Positions 16,815 to 24,386 of a stretch of 64,000 nt of DNA are shown here, in pieces. Numbering within the stretch: the first letter of the stretch is position 1; each line of letters starts with the position of its first letter. The notes under the pieces are model-generated. The model worked only from the letters and a program-made list of their open reading frames with translations, was not told the origin of the DNA and did not search any database. Made by a program: the position numbers and the translations under genes. The DNA comes from Collinsella aerofaciens (GTDB lineage: Bacteria > Actinomycetota > Coriobacteriia > Coriobacteriales > Coriobacteriaceae), in contig NZ_JAHONA010000003.1 of NCBI RefSeq assembly GCF_019131995.1, forward strand, positions 92,180 to 156,179, read 5' to 3'.

Positions 16815-16867
16815 GGGCGTATCTCCCTTGCAACGAGGTTATGCGAGATGCCCACGATGATACGCCC
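16815..16867 (-). promoter_or_regulatory. Hairpin covering the glucosidase start region
   Basis: GGGCGTATC and GATACGCCC (arms 16859-16867 and 16815-16823) pair perfectly across 35 bases. The 3' arm ends one base before the ATG and adjoins the GGGAG ribosome-binding site, so folding could limit translation. Confidence 0.45.
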
Positions 16868-16957
16868 AAAGCGCACATTCGCAGCAAACAACGCCACAGC
16901 CACGCCCCAAAACGCTCGCTCCCTCTCGGGTTCGAGCCCATGCGATGGATACAAAAA

Positions 16958-16983
16958 AGCCCGGATACCGTAGTAGCCGGGCT
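16958..16983 (-). terminator. Terminator of tRNA-Gly copy 2
   Basis: AGCCCGG/CCGGGCT stem with a 12-base loop followed by six T on the minus strand. Confidence 0.8.
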
Positions 16984-16991
16984 GTTGCGTT

Positions 16992-17067
16992 TGGAGCGGA
17001 CAACGGGGCTCGAACCCGCGACCCCAACCTTGGCAAGGTTGTGCTCTACCAACTGAGCCATGTCCGC
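16992..17067 (-). tRNA. tRNA-Gly (GCC), copy 2
   Basis: A 76-base tRNA with encoded CCA and anticodon GCC, matching copy 3. No promoter is visible between it and the hairpin upstream, so it probably depends on readthrough from the tRNA-Gly/tRNA-Cys promoter. Confidence 0.93.
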
Positions 17068-17082
17068 ATATGTAAAACAAAA

Positions 17083-17100
17083 CGGGCGCCGGAGCGCCCG
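17083..17100 (-). terminator. Terminator-like hairpin between tRNA-Cys and tRNA-Gly
   Basis: CGGGCGC/GCGCCCG stem with a 4-base loop and TTTTGTTTT after it on the minus strand. It lies inside a tRNA transcript and may be a partial terminator or processing signal. Confidence 0.7.
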
Positions 17101-17109
17101 GATGTTGCC

Positions 17110-17183
17110 TGGAGGCGAAGCCCGGATTCGAACCGGGGGTAAAGGCTTTGCAGGCCTCTGCCTTACCACTTGGCCACTTCGCC
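17110..17183 (-). tRNA. tRNA-Cys (GCA)
   Basis: A 74-base cloverleaf with encoded CCA: acceptor GGCGAAG/CTTCGCC, anticodon loop CTGCAAA giving GCA, T-loop TTCGAAT. Confidence 0.94.
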
Positions 17184-17189
17184 GAAAAA

Positions 17190-17207
17190 GGACCACCTAA
17201 ACGGTCC
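17190..17207 (-). terminator. Terminator-like hairpin before tRNA-Cys
   Basis: GGACC/GGTCC stem with an 8-base loop followed by five T on the minus strand, abutting the 5' end of tRNA-Cys. Weaker than the others; it may be a processing signal. Confidence 0.5.
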
Positions 17208-17217
17208 GGAAATGCAA

Positions 17218-17293
17218 TGGAGCGGACAACGGGGCTCGAACCCGCGACCCCAACCTTGGCAAGGTTGTGCTCTACCAACTGAGCCATGTCCGC
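17218..17293 (-). tRNA. tRNA-Gly (GCC), copy 3
   Basis: A 76-base tRNA with encoded CCA and anticodon GCC, first gene of a Gly-Cys-Gly series read from the promoter at 17306-17334. Confidence 0.93.
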
Positions 17294-17305
17294 TTGCGGG
17301 TTATT

Positions 17306-17354
17306 AATTTACGCGAGTTGTCCAAAAGACGCAAGTACTTTTTTCAAAAAACTT
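17306..17354 (-). promoter_or_regulatory. tRNA promoter with A/T palindrome
   Basis: TTGCGT, 17 bases, TAAATT; directly upstream stands AAAAAAGTAC after a T-tract (17337-17354), the same arrangement as at the other two tRNA promoters. Confidence 0.7.
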
Positions 17355-17398
17355 GTCTGCCGCATGTTCTTAGTAGCTAAACGCGCTAAAGCGATTGG

Positions 17399-18145
17399 CT
17401 AGGCACACGATTCCAGCGCTCCGCTAAACAGCTTCACCATCTGCACGCGCGTGCCGGCGCCGTCCGTACGACGAGCAACCTCCACGTTATCGACGAGCAT
17501 ACGCATAAGCTTGATGCCACGGCCGCGCTCCTCAGATGCGACCGGTTCGCTCGTTTCATCGATAGAATAGCCGACACCTCGATCAAGCACCTCAACCACA
17601 ACGCGATCGCCATAGGCCTGAACCGTCAGGACGCACCCGATACCGCCCGCATGGTCATAGGCATTACCCAGCGCCTCCCCCGACGCCAATGCGACATCGT
17701 AGCGCTCGTCACGGCGCAACGGAAGCGATTCAAGGAGTTCGGCGATGCGATGTCGGTAGTATGGAAGATTCTCGATACCCTGACGGACCTCGACGCTCTT
17801 ACTCCAGCGAGGCAGCTCCCCCACCGGAATGGCGGGAATAGACTCCCGCGCCGGCCCCGCGATATAAAGGATATCGACAAGACGAGCAATCTCCAAAAAG
17901 CGAACAACTTCACCTGATGCATTGACGAGCGAAAGCAGGCCTTCTCGCCTCATGAGCTCACGAGCGCGCGTAAGCAGGAATGCCAAGCCCGTCGAATCGA
18001 TAAAGCTAACAGCCTGACAGTTGATGACGACACGACGCACGCCGCGGCCAATCAAAGCATCCAGCCGCCGACGCAGCGCAGGCACCGTGGCGATGTCGAT
18101 ATCGCCTGGTGGCGTCAAAACCGCTATGTCATTCCACTCATTCAT
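17399..18145 (-). CDS. STAS-HATPase fusion (anti-anti-sigma/anti-sigma kinase)
   Basis: A 248-residue protein joining two parts of a partner-switching system. Residues about 1-105 are a STAS domain with the phosphorylatable serine S51 in FIDSTGLAFLL. Residues about 115-248 are an RsbW/SpoIIAB-like GHKL ATPase: N-box E157-x3-N161 (GEALGNAYDHAG), G1 DRGVG and G2 RGRGIKLM. Normally these are separate proteins. I chose the ATG at 18145; an in-frame TTG 18 bases upstream is possible. It lies 78 bases after the PP2C gene, its likely phosphatase. No sigma factor gene is adjacent, so the target is unknown. Confidence 0.85.
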   Translation of the reverse strand: MNEWNDIAVLTPPGDIDIATVPALRRRLDALIGRGVRRVVINCQAVSFIDSTGLAFLLTRARELMRREGLLSLVNASGEVVRFLEIARLVDILYIAGPARESIPAIPVGELPRWSKSVEVRQGIENLPYYRHRIAELLESLPLRRDERYDVALASGEALGNAYDHAGGIGCVLTVQAYGDRVVVEVLDRGVGYSIDETSEPVASEERGRGIKLMRMLVDNVEVARRTDGAGTRVQMVKLFSGALESCA

Positions 18146-18223
18146 ACGACCATGGTTCCCCAAAAAAGCCCACTCGATGCATTCGTTTCCCCAATCGTAC
18201 GGATTCAGCCCGCCCAGCGTCGT

Positions 18224-20569
18224 CTATGAACGACCCCGTAAAAACTCAAGGGACACCAATGCAATGTCATCGTCCAGCGCCGATTCGGTAAATCGGTCAA
18301 GCTCGCCCAAGACCTTGCCGCAGATTCCCGATACGCCCTCACCCGAGACAGAGAGCAGAAGGTCACGAAGGCACTGCTCGCCAAAGAACGCTCCGGTGCG
18401 GTCGCGGGCCTCAATCGTTCCATCCGTATACATGAAGAGCATGTCGCCAGGAGCGAACGTAAACACTCCCGTCTCGTACACCATGCTCTCAAAGGCACCG
18501 ATTACGCCCGATTGGCATCCAAGCAGCTCGACCTCTCCCCCACGGGCCTCGCCGCCACCCAGCGGCATCGACTCTGGCCTGATGACCATGGTCGGAGGAT
18601 GGCCCGCCGAACAATACGTTGCGCGTCCGGCTTTAAGGTCAATCTTGGCGATAAAGGCCGTCACGAACGTCTCGACCCTCGAGAAGCCCATGAGCATGCT
18701 GTTAAGGGAGCGTGCCATGCGGGCCGGTCCAGCGCCCTCCCAGGCATATGCCGTCAGGGCCGTCTTGACGAGCGCGGACATCGATGCAGCCTCAATGCCT
18801 TTGCCAGACACATCGCCCAAAATCATGACGGCGCAGTCGTCGGGAAGACGGATGAGCGTATAGAAATCGCCGCCGACCAACGCCGAGTTCGTGGCCGACA
18901 GGTACACCGAATCGGTTGCGATACCCGGAACATCCCCCAGGGAATTTCTCATGCCGATCTGAAGGGTCTGAGCGATATGGCGCTCCTCGCGCTTTTGAGA
19001 TTCGCCTTCGTAGATCAGTTCAAAGTCATGCGCCAAGTGCACCAAGTAGTCATATTCAAGATCATCAATCGGCTCTTGGCTACCATCACGAAGCAGCAGT
19101 GCGCGCGTCGTCGGGCTCTTCGCAACAGAAGCAGGAACAATCGCGTCGTTACTGTGCTTGCCATCACCCTCAGAGCGCGGGCGCCCCGCCTCGATACCGG
19201 AGTCGACGTAGAGACCTTGACAAGGCAGACCATGCGCCCTAAGCCAGCCTCCCATAGGCATCGATTCGTCAACGCGAGTTATACGGACGTGTTTAAGGTC
19301 CTCGGCACTCGTACCGCCCAAAACAGATGCCTCAAAGCCATCAGGGCCAGCCCCCAGACGTGCCGCTGGCGCCGTCGTGGAAAAGAAAAGCTTCTCAGGG
19401 TCGTCCGGCAAGGCAACGCGACTGCCGCCTTCAAAATCTATGACGTAGGAATCCAGACTGGCGTCATACTCAACAGGGCAAAAATGGCAGTTAAGCATTT
19501 TGCAGATCTCGGACGATACCGCCTGGGTAGCCGCGGCAGAATCGTCTAGAAAGGTAAACAACTCATCACGCAAGACATTGAGCGAGCGGCCAAGCTCGGC
19601 CGTACGACGGGAGCGAAGGCTCGATGCCATGCCGACCAGCTGGATAGATAGATAATCGCAAATGACCTCGAGCACATTAACGTCATAGGCGAGCGGTGCC
19701 TGAGGGCGTTTCCAACCAACTTCCAGCACGCCAAGAATCTGCGTACCGTAAAAAACGGGAAGACAGATCTCGCTGCGGTACGGAGGCATATCTTGCATGC
19801 GCAACAGGTGCTTAGAACGATTGTCCAAGTCCATGAACATACCGGAGGCGGCCTTATCACCCTCAAGGTCCTGTTGAATCGATAAGCGACAGGCACGCGA
19901 CTCACGAAGAACATACGTCGGAATGCCAGCGCCATACGGCAAAAACTCAGGCAGGTAGCTGTCGTACAGCTCCTTGGAAACACCGCGAAGTTTAAAACCG
20001 CCGCTCTCAGAAAAATAGATAGCGGCACCCGAAGCATCGAGCGTTCCTACAAGCTGGTTCAAAACGGTATCAAGTAGGCTGGGCAGCTCATCGGAGCCAA
20101 CGGTACTCATAATGACCGAGAGCGTGCCAGAGAGGCGCTTGTTCGCCACTCTAAGCTCCGAAAGCGCACGCTTGAGCTGACGGTCGTGCGAATACTGTTC
20201 TTCGATGCTATGGAGCGCCACCAGGACACGTGGCGCGCGGCGCCCAAAGATGCGTGGAGGCGTTACGGAGCCCGCACGAACCAAGACGGGGATAAAGGAG
20301 CCGTCACTCAGCTTGAGCATCAGTTCGTTCTCGGAGCCATCAGTTTCAAATGGCAGACGATGTTCCGTCGCACGTTCAAAAGCGGACGAGTACAGGACGT
20401 CTTTAACATCTCCACCGATGACGTCGGCGCGTTCCTCGCACATCAAACCAAGTAAGCGATTATTCACATGCAGAATTGTTCCGTCGAGCTCGCAGATGAT
20501 GACAGCATCGCTCGTGATCTCGACTAGTTGGGCAACGTCTGCCCACTCGTTGCGTTCAAGCGTTTCCAT
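18224..20569 (-). CDS. PAS-GAF-PP2C serine phosphatase (RsbU/SpoIIE type)
   Basis: A 781-residue cytoplasmic signalling phosphatase. Order: PAS domain (about 10-125, ITSDAVIICELDGTILHVNNRLLG), a short linker helix, GAF domain (about 155-310), a middle region of unclear fold, and a SpoIIE/PP2C domain (about 550-781) with metal-binding aspartates in LVGGDFYTL, ILGDVSGKG, FMYTDGTIEARD and LDDDIALVSLEF. No membrane segments. It would dephosphorylate the STAS serine of the fusion encoded just downstream, in response to a ligand of PAS or GAF. The ATG at 20569 has GGTGGGG upstream; a GTG 12 bases earlier is possible. Confidence 0.88.
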   Translation of the reverse strand: METLERNEWADVAQLVEITSDAVIICELDGTILHVNNRLLGLMCEERADVIGGDVKDVLYSSAFERATEHRLPFETDGSENELMLKLSDGSFIPVLVRAGSVTPPRIFGRRAPRVLVALHSIEEQYSHDRQLKRALSELRVANKRLSGTLSVIMSTVGSDELPSLLDTVLNQLVGTLDASGAAIYFSESGGFKLRGVSKELYDSYLPEFLPYGAGIPTYVLRESRACRLSIQQDLEGDKAASGMFMDLDNRSKHLLRMQDMPPYRSEICLPVFYGTQILGVLEVGWKRPQAPLAYDVNVLEVICDYLSIQLVGMASSLRSRRTAELGRSLNVLRDELFTFLDDSAAATQAVSSEICKMLNCHFCPVEYDASLDSYVIDFEGGSRVALPDDPEKLFFSTTAPAARLGAGPDGFEASVLGGTSAEDLKHVRITRVDESMPMGGWLRAHGLPCQGLYVDSGIEAGRPRSEGDGKHSNDAIVPASVAKSPTTRALLLRDGSQEPIDDLEYDYLVHLAHDFELIYEGESQKREERHIAQTLQIGMRNSLGDVPGIATDSVYLSATNSALVGGDFYTLIRLPDDCAVMILGDVSGKGIEAASMSALVKTALTAYAWEGAGPARMARSLNSMLMGFSRVETFVTAFIAKIDLKAGRATYCSAGHPPTMVIRPESMPLGGGEARGGEVELLGCQSGVIGAFESMVYETGVFTFAPGDMLFMYTDGTIEARDRTGAFFGEQCLRDLLLSVSGEGVSGICGKVLGELDRFTESALDDDIALVSLEFLRGRS

Positions 20570-20599
20570 CGTGGACCCCACCGTCTATCGGTAACAAAA

Positions 20600-20617
20600 A
20601 AGCCTCCGAAGAGGCTT
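20600..20617 (-). terminator. Terminator of tRNA-Leu
   Basis: AAGCCTC/GAGGCTT stem with a TTCG loop followed by a T-run on the minus strand. Confidence 0.88.
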
Positions 20618-20628
20618 CTCAAATGCGA

Positions 20629-20718
20629 TGGTGTCGGAGGCGGGACTTGAACCCGCATGACCAAAAAGCGGTCACTAGCACCTCAAGCTAGCGCGTCTGC
20701 CAATTCCGCCACTCCGAC
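20629..20718 (-). tRNA. tRNA-Leu (GAG)
   Basis: A 90-base class II tRNA with a long variable arm (TGACCGC...GCGGTCA is visible as TGACCGCTTTTTGGTCA), encoded CCA and anticodon loop TTGAGGT giving GAG. Confidence 0.94.
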
Positions 20719-20775
20719 ATGCTATGTTGTTGACTTACGGTTCGCTTTGTTGGACCCGCGCGTTCAACGAGGAAG

Positions 20776-20824
20776 ATAATAACCTATGATTCGAGAACTG
20801 TGCAAGCACTTTTTTGAAAAAAGT
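20776..20824 (-). promoter_or_regulatory. tRNA-Leu promoter with A/T palindrome
   Basis: TTGCAC, 18 bases, TATTAT; directly upstream is the inverted repeat ACTTTTTT/AAAAAAGT (20808-20824), as at the other tRNA promoters. Confidence 0.72.
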
Positions 20825-20867
20825 TTTCGAATTTGTGAATGCGCTGGTAGACGGTTATGTCCGGGTC

Positions 20868-20982
20868 GGAGTGGGGGTAACTTCCCAACGCGTCCTCGGG
20901 CATGCGGTACATTTTGATTCGCGCTTCGCGCTACAAAATGTACCGCCCCCTGCGGAATGCGTTGGGAAGTTACCCCCATTCC
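20868..20982. repeat. Long triple-nested palindrome
   Basis: Outer arms 20868-20891 and 20959-20982 (24 bases, one mismatch); inside them arms 20904-20916 and 20934-20946 (13 bases, perfect); innermost GCGC-TTC-GCGC (20921-20931). It lies in the 596-base stretch between tRNA-Leu and oppF, which has no gene I can support. Confidence 0.85.
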
Positions 20983-21076
20983 GCCCCTACAGCCACGTAC
21001 TCCAAGTACGATTCTCAAGCTTATTCTGGGGCTGAATAGAAGTTTGTGGCTCGGCTTTGCCGACCCTTTATATAAG

Positions 21077-21102
21077 GAGGCCGGAGCTAAAGCTCCGGCC
21101 TC
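21077..21102. terminator. Hairpin in the opp 3' region
   Basis: A perfect 11-bp stem GAGGCCGGAGC/GCTCCGGCCTC with loop TAAA. Neither side has a strong T-run, so termination is likely but not certain. Confidence 0.5.
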
Positions 21103-21129
21103 GCTCAATTTCCTATTAGATTAAGTGAG

Positions 21130-21343
21130 CGATCAAGGAATCGCACTCCCCTCCGCCGCGTTAACGTAGGGCCCGCTCTGGAGTTGCCTTTCAGGACATT
21201 CCACAGACCAGGAAGCCCCCTTATCCGCAGCTCAGAAGGAGCAGGATAAGGGGGCTTCCATGGTCGAGGACGTCCTGAAAGGCAACTCCAGAGCGGGCCC
21301 GGACAGTTCACCGACTACAGGTCGATGTGCGATTCCTTGATCG
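21130..21343. repeat. Large triple-nested palindrome overlapping the oppF end
   Basis: Three arm pairs one inside the other, all perfect: 21130-21146 with 21327-21343 (17 bp), 21169-21197 with 21272-21300 (29 bp), and 21211-21226 with 21244-21259 (16 bp, prolonged by GACCA/TGGTC after a one-base bulge). The right outer arm lies inside the last codons of oppF. Confidence 0.9.
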
Positions 21344-22343
21344 GGAACGGCTCCGCGAAGTGGCAGGCGCAGCAGTGACCCGGTGCGACTTCCTTAAACT
21401 CGGGAAGCTTCTCAGAGCAAATACCCTGCGCGATCGGGCAGCGGGTGTGGAAACGGCAACCGGTCGGCGGATCCAGCGGTGACGGCGGATCGCCGGCGAG
21501 GATGATGCGCTTGCGGGTCTTCTGGATATCAGGATCGGGAACCGGCACGGCAGACAGCAGCGACTGCGTGTACGGATGGTGAGGCTCGCTGTAAAGTGTC
21601 TTCCAGTCCGAAACCTCGACCATCTTACCCAGATACATAACGGCAACGCGATCGGAGATGTGCTGCACGACAGACAGGTCGTGAGCGATAAACAGATACG
21701 CGGTACCGAACTTGTCCTGCAGTTCCTTGAGCAGGTTCAGAACCTGGGCCTGAATGGATACATCAAGTGCAGAGACAGGCTCGTCGCAGATGATCAGCTT
21801 GGGCTTCAGAGCGAATGCGCGGGCGATGCCGACACGCTGGCGCTGGCCGCCCGAGAACTCATGCGGATAGCGGTTGATGTGCTCGGGGTTCAGACCGACG
21901 ACGTCCAGCAGCTCGCGGACGCGCTCAATACGCTCTTCCTTGGTACCCACGCCATGAATGGTCATGGGCTCAGAGACAATCTCGCCGATGGTCATACGAG
22001 GGTTGAGCGAAGCATAGGGGTCCTGGAAGATGAACTGCATCTCGCGACGCATGTCCTTGATCTCATGCTTGCTCATCTCGGCAACATCTTTACCCTGGAA
22101 GAACACCTTACCGGCGGTCGGCTTGGTCAGGCGCATGATGGTGCGGCCCGTCGTGGACTTACCGCAACCAGACTCACCGACCAGACCAAAGGTCTCGCCA
22201 GGATAAATCTCGAACGAAATGTCATTCACAGCAGAGACGACACGCTTGGAGAAGCGCTTGGCGAACATGCCGGACTCAGCGGGAAACTCCTTAGAGAGGT
22301 GCTCGACCTTCAGCAGCGGAGTACGCTCGTTGGTATCTGCCAT
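21315..22343 (-). CDS. oppF: Oligopeptide ABC transporter ATPase OppF
   Basis: A 342-residue ABC ATPase of the Opp/Dpp type. Walker A is GESGCGKSTTGR, the signature is FSGGQRQRVGIARA, Walker B is LIICDEPVSALD, and the C-terminal oligopeptide-transporter extension includes the cysteine-bearing GCRFHTRCPIAQGICSE. Its ATG overlaps the oppD stop by one base (TAATG). It energises import together with OppD. Its last codons form one arm of a large palindrome. Confidence 0.95.
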   Translation of the reverse strand: MADTNERTPLLKVEHLSKEFPAESGMFAKRFSKRVVSAVNDISFEIYPGETFGLVGESGCGKSTTGRTIMRLTKPTAGKVFFQGKDVAEMSKHEIKDMRREMQFIFQDPYASLNPRMTIGEIVSEPMTIHGVGTKEERIERVRELLDVVGLNPEHINRYPHEFSGGQRQRVGIARAFALKPKLIICDEPVSALDVSIQAQVLNLLKELQDKFGTAYLFIAHDLSVVQHISDRVAVMYLGKMVEVSDWKTLYSEPHHPYTQSLLSAVPVPDPDIQKTRKRIILAGDPPSPLDPPTGCRFHTRCPIAQGICSEKLPEFKEVAPGHCCACHFAEPFPIKESHIDL

Positions 22344-23434
22344 TACGCCTCGCCTCCCTTCTTGGAATCCCTGCGCGTACGGGACGTCTCAGGAGCGTTC
22401 TTGAGGAACTCGGGGTCACCGGAGTAGTGGCATGCAGAGTAGTGACCAGACTCGGTGACAACGCGCTCGGGGCGCTGCTTGCGGCACTTATCGGTCGCAT
22501 AGGGACAACGAGGCGAGAACACGCAGCCCTCGGGCAGGTTCATGAGCGAAGGTGGGTTGCCGTGAATCGGCGTCAGCGGCTTCTTCTCCTCGATGGCCTG
22601 CTCCGGGATGGAGCGGATAAGGCCCCAGGTGTAGGGGTGGCGGCTCTCGTAGAAGATTTCCTCAGCAGTACCGAACTCGACGGGACGACCGGCGTACATA
22701 ACCATGATCTTATCGGCCATATCGGCGACAACACCCAGGTCATGGGTAATCATGATAATGGCGTTGCCGTTCTTCTCCTGCATTTCCTGCATAAGCTCAA
22801 TAATCTGAGCCTGAATGGTAACGTCCAGAGCAGTCGTGGGCTCGTCGGCAATCAGAATATCGGGATCGCAGGCAAGAGCCATGGCAATCATGACGCGCTG
22901 ACGCATGCCGCCCGAGAACTGGTGCGGATACTCATTGACGCGCTTCTCGGGCTCGGGAATGCCAACGAGGTCCAAAAGCTCGGTGGCGCGCTTGAGCGCC
23001 TCCTGCTTGGAGTAACCACGGTGCAGACGAAGGCCCTCGCCCACCTGCTTGCCGATCTTATAGACCGGGTTCAAGGAGGTCATAGGATCCTGGAAAATCA
23101 TCGCGATGTCATTACCGCGAATGTGCTGCATCTCTTCCTCGGTCATTTCGAGGATAGAACGACCGCGATAGCGAACGTCGCCGCCCTCAATCTTTCCCGG
23201 AGGCATCGAGATGAGGCCCATGATGGTCATGGCGGTCACGGACTTACCGGAACCGGACTCACCGACGACACCCAGGGTCTCGCCGCGATCGAGCGTGTAG
23301 GAGACACCGTCGACAGCGCGAACAACGCCATCCTCGGTGTGGAAATACATCTTAAGGTCATCGACCTCGAGCAGATGCTGGCCCTCGGGAACCGGCTGGT
23401 CCTTCAGGTCCACATAGTTCTTGTTCTTCTTCAT
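22343..23434 (-). CDS. oppD: Oligopeptide ABC transporter ATPase OppD
   Basis: A 363-residue ABC ATPase, partner of OppF. Walker A GESGSGKSVTAM, signature FSGGMRQRVMIAMAL, Walker B ILIADEPTTALDVT, and the typical C-terminal GCVFSPRCPYATDKCRKQRPE. It starts 2 bases after the oppC stop with AAGGA upstream. Membrane-associated on the cytoplasmic side. Confidence 0.95.
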   Translation of the reverse strand: MKKNKNYVDLKDQPVPEGQHLLEVDDLKMYFHTEDGVVRAVDGVSYTLDRGETLGVVGESGSGKSVTAMTIMGLISMPPGKIEGGDVRYRGRSILEMTEEEMQHIRGNDIAMIFQDPMTSLNPVYKIGKQVGEGLRLHRGYSKQEALKRATELLDLVGIPEPEKRVNEYPHQFSGGMRQRVMIAMALACDPDILIADEPTTALDVTIQAQIIELMQEMQEKNGNAIIMITHDLGVVADMADKIMVMYAGRPVEFGTAEEIFYESRHPYTWGLIRSIPEQAIEEKKPLTPIHGNPPSLMNLPEGCVFSPRCPYATDKCRKQRPERVVTESGHYSACHYSGDPEFLKNAPETSRTRRDSKKGGEA

Positions 23435-23436
23435 CC

Positions 23437-24372
23437 TTATGCGTCCTTCATCTTGACGTCGAGGGCGTCGCGCAGACCGTCACCCAGCAGGGTGAAGGCG
23501 AGCACCGTCGAAAGAATTGCCAGACCGGGCATGATCATCATCCAGGGAGCAGTCAGAAGATACTGCTGACCGTCCTGAATCATGGAGCCCCACGAAGGCG
23601 TAGGCGGAATAACGCCCATACCGAGGAAGGACAGAGCGGACTCGGTCAGAATGGCGCCACCAATGTTCATGGTCGCGTAAACCACGATGGAAGCGACGGA
23701 GTTCGGGAAGATGTGACGCACGACGATACGAGCATCAGATGCACCCATCGCGCGCGCAGCGTCAACATAGTCGTTTTCCTTGACCGTCAAGATTGCAGAG
23801 CGGAAGACGCGCGCAATCGAAGGCCAACCGAGAATGCCGATGGCGAAAAAGACGTTCTGAAGACCACGGCCGATAACGGCGATCATGGCGACAACGAAAA
23901 GCACGTACGGGAACGCCAGGAAAATATCCGCACAGCGCATGATGATCGTATCCCAGATGCCGCCGTAGAAACCGGCCAGAGCACCCATGACCAGACCAAT
24001 CACCGTGGAGATCGCAGTGGCCATAATACCGACGGAAAGCGAAACACGTGCACCGTAGATAACGCGAACGAGAATGTCACGACCAAGGGCGTCGGTGCCA
24101 AACGGGTGCTCTGCACACGGAGCCATCAGCGACGTCTGGGCCATGGTGGTCGAGTCGGAAGCCGTCGGCGAACCGAGCCAGGGCTTAGCCCACAGATCTG
24201 CGGTCAGGGCAACCACAACGACGATGATGATCCAGCAGACACCGATAACGGCGAGCTTGTTCTTACGAAGACGCTTAAAAGCGTCGCCCCACAGCGTGCG
24301 GGACTTGGCGGGAGCAGATGCGGCCTTGGTGGCGGTAGCCTGCTCCTGAGACTGAGAATCAGTTTCCTGCAT
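23437..24372 (-). CDS. oppC: Oligopeptide ABC transporter permease OppC
   Basis: A 311-residue inner-membrane permease with about six membrane segments. An N-terminal cytoplasmic stretch (residues 1-35) is followed by the OppC_N segment (RKNKLAVIGVCWIIIVVVVAL), and the ATPase-coupling EAA loop reads AARAMGASDARIVVRHIFPN. It lies 14 bases after oppB in the opp operon. Confidence 0.94.
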   Translation of the reverse strand: MQETDSQSQEQATATKAASAPAKSRTLWGDAFKRLRKNKLAVIGVCWIIIVVVVALTADLWAKPWLGSPTASDSTTMAQTSLMAPCAEHPFGTDALGRDILVRVIYGARVSLSVGIMATAISTVIGLVMGALAGFYGGIWDTIIMRCADIFLAFPYVLFVVAMIAVIGRGLQNVFFAIGILGWPSIARVFRSAILTVKENDYVDAARAMGASDARIVVRHIFPNSVASIVVYATMNIGGAILTESALSFLGMGVIPPTPSWGSMIQDGQQYLLTAPWMMIMPGLAILSTVLAFTLLGDGLRDALDVKMKDA

Positions 24373-24386
24373 GAGACGTACCTCCC

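Noticed and set aside
16814..17287. N-terminal extension of the glucosidase frame through two tRNA genes
   Set aside because: It translates tRNA-Gly and tRNA-Cys sequence; the ATG at 16813 has a proper SD and begins the GH13 fold.
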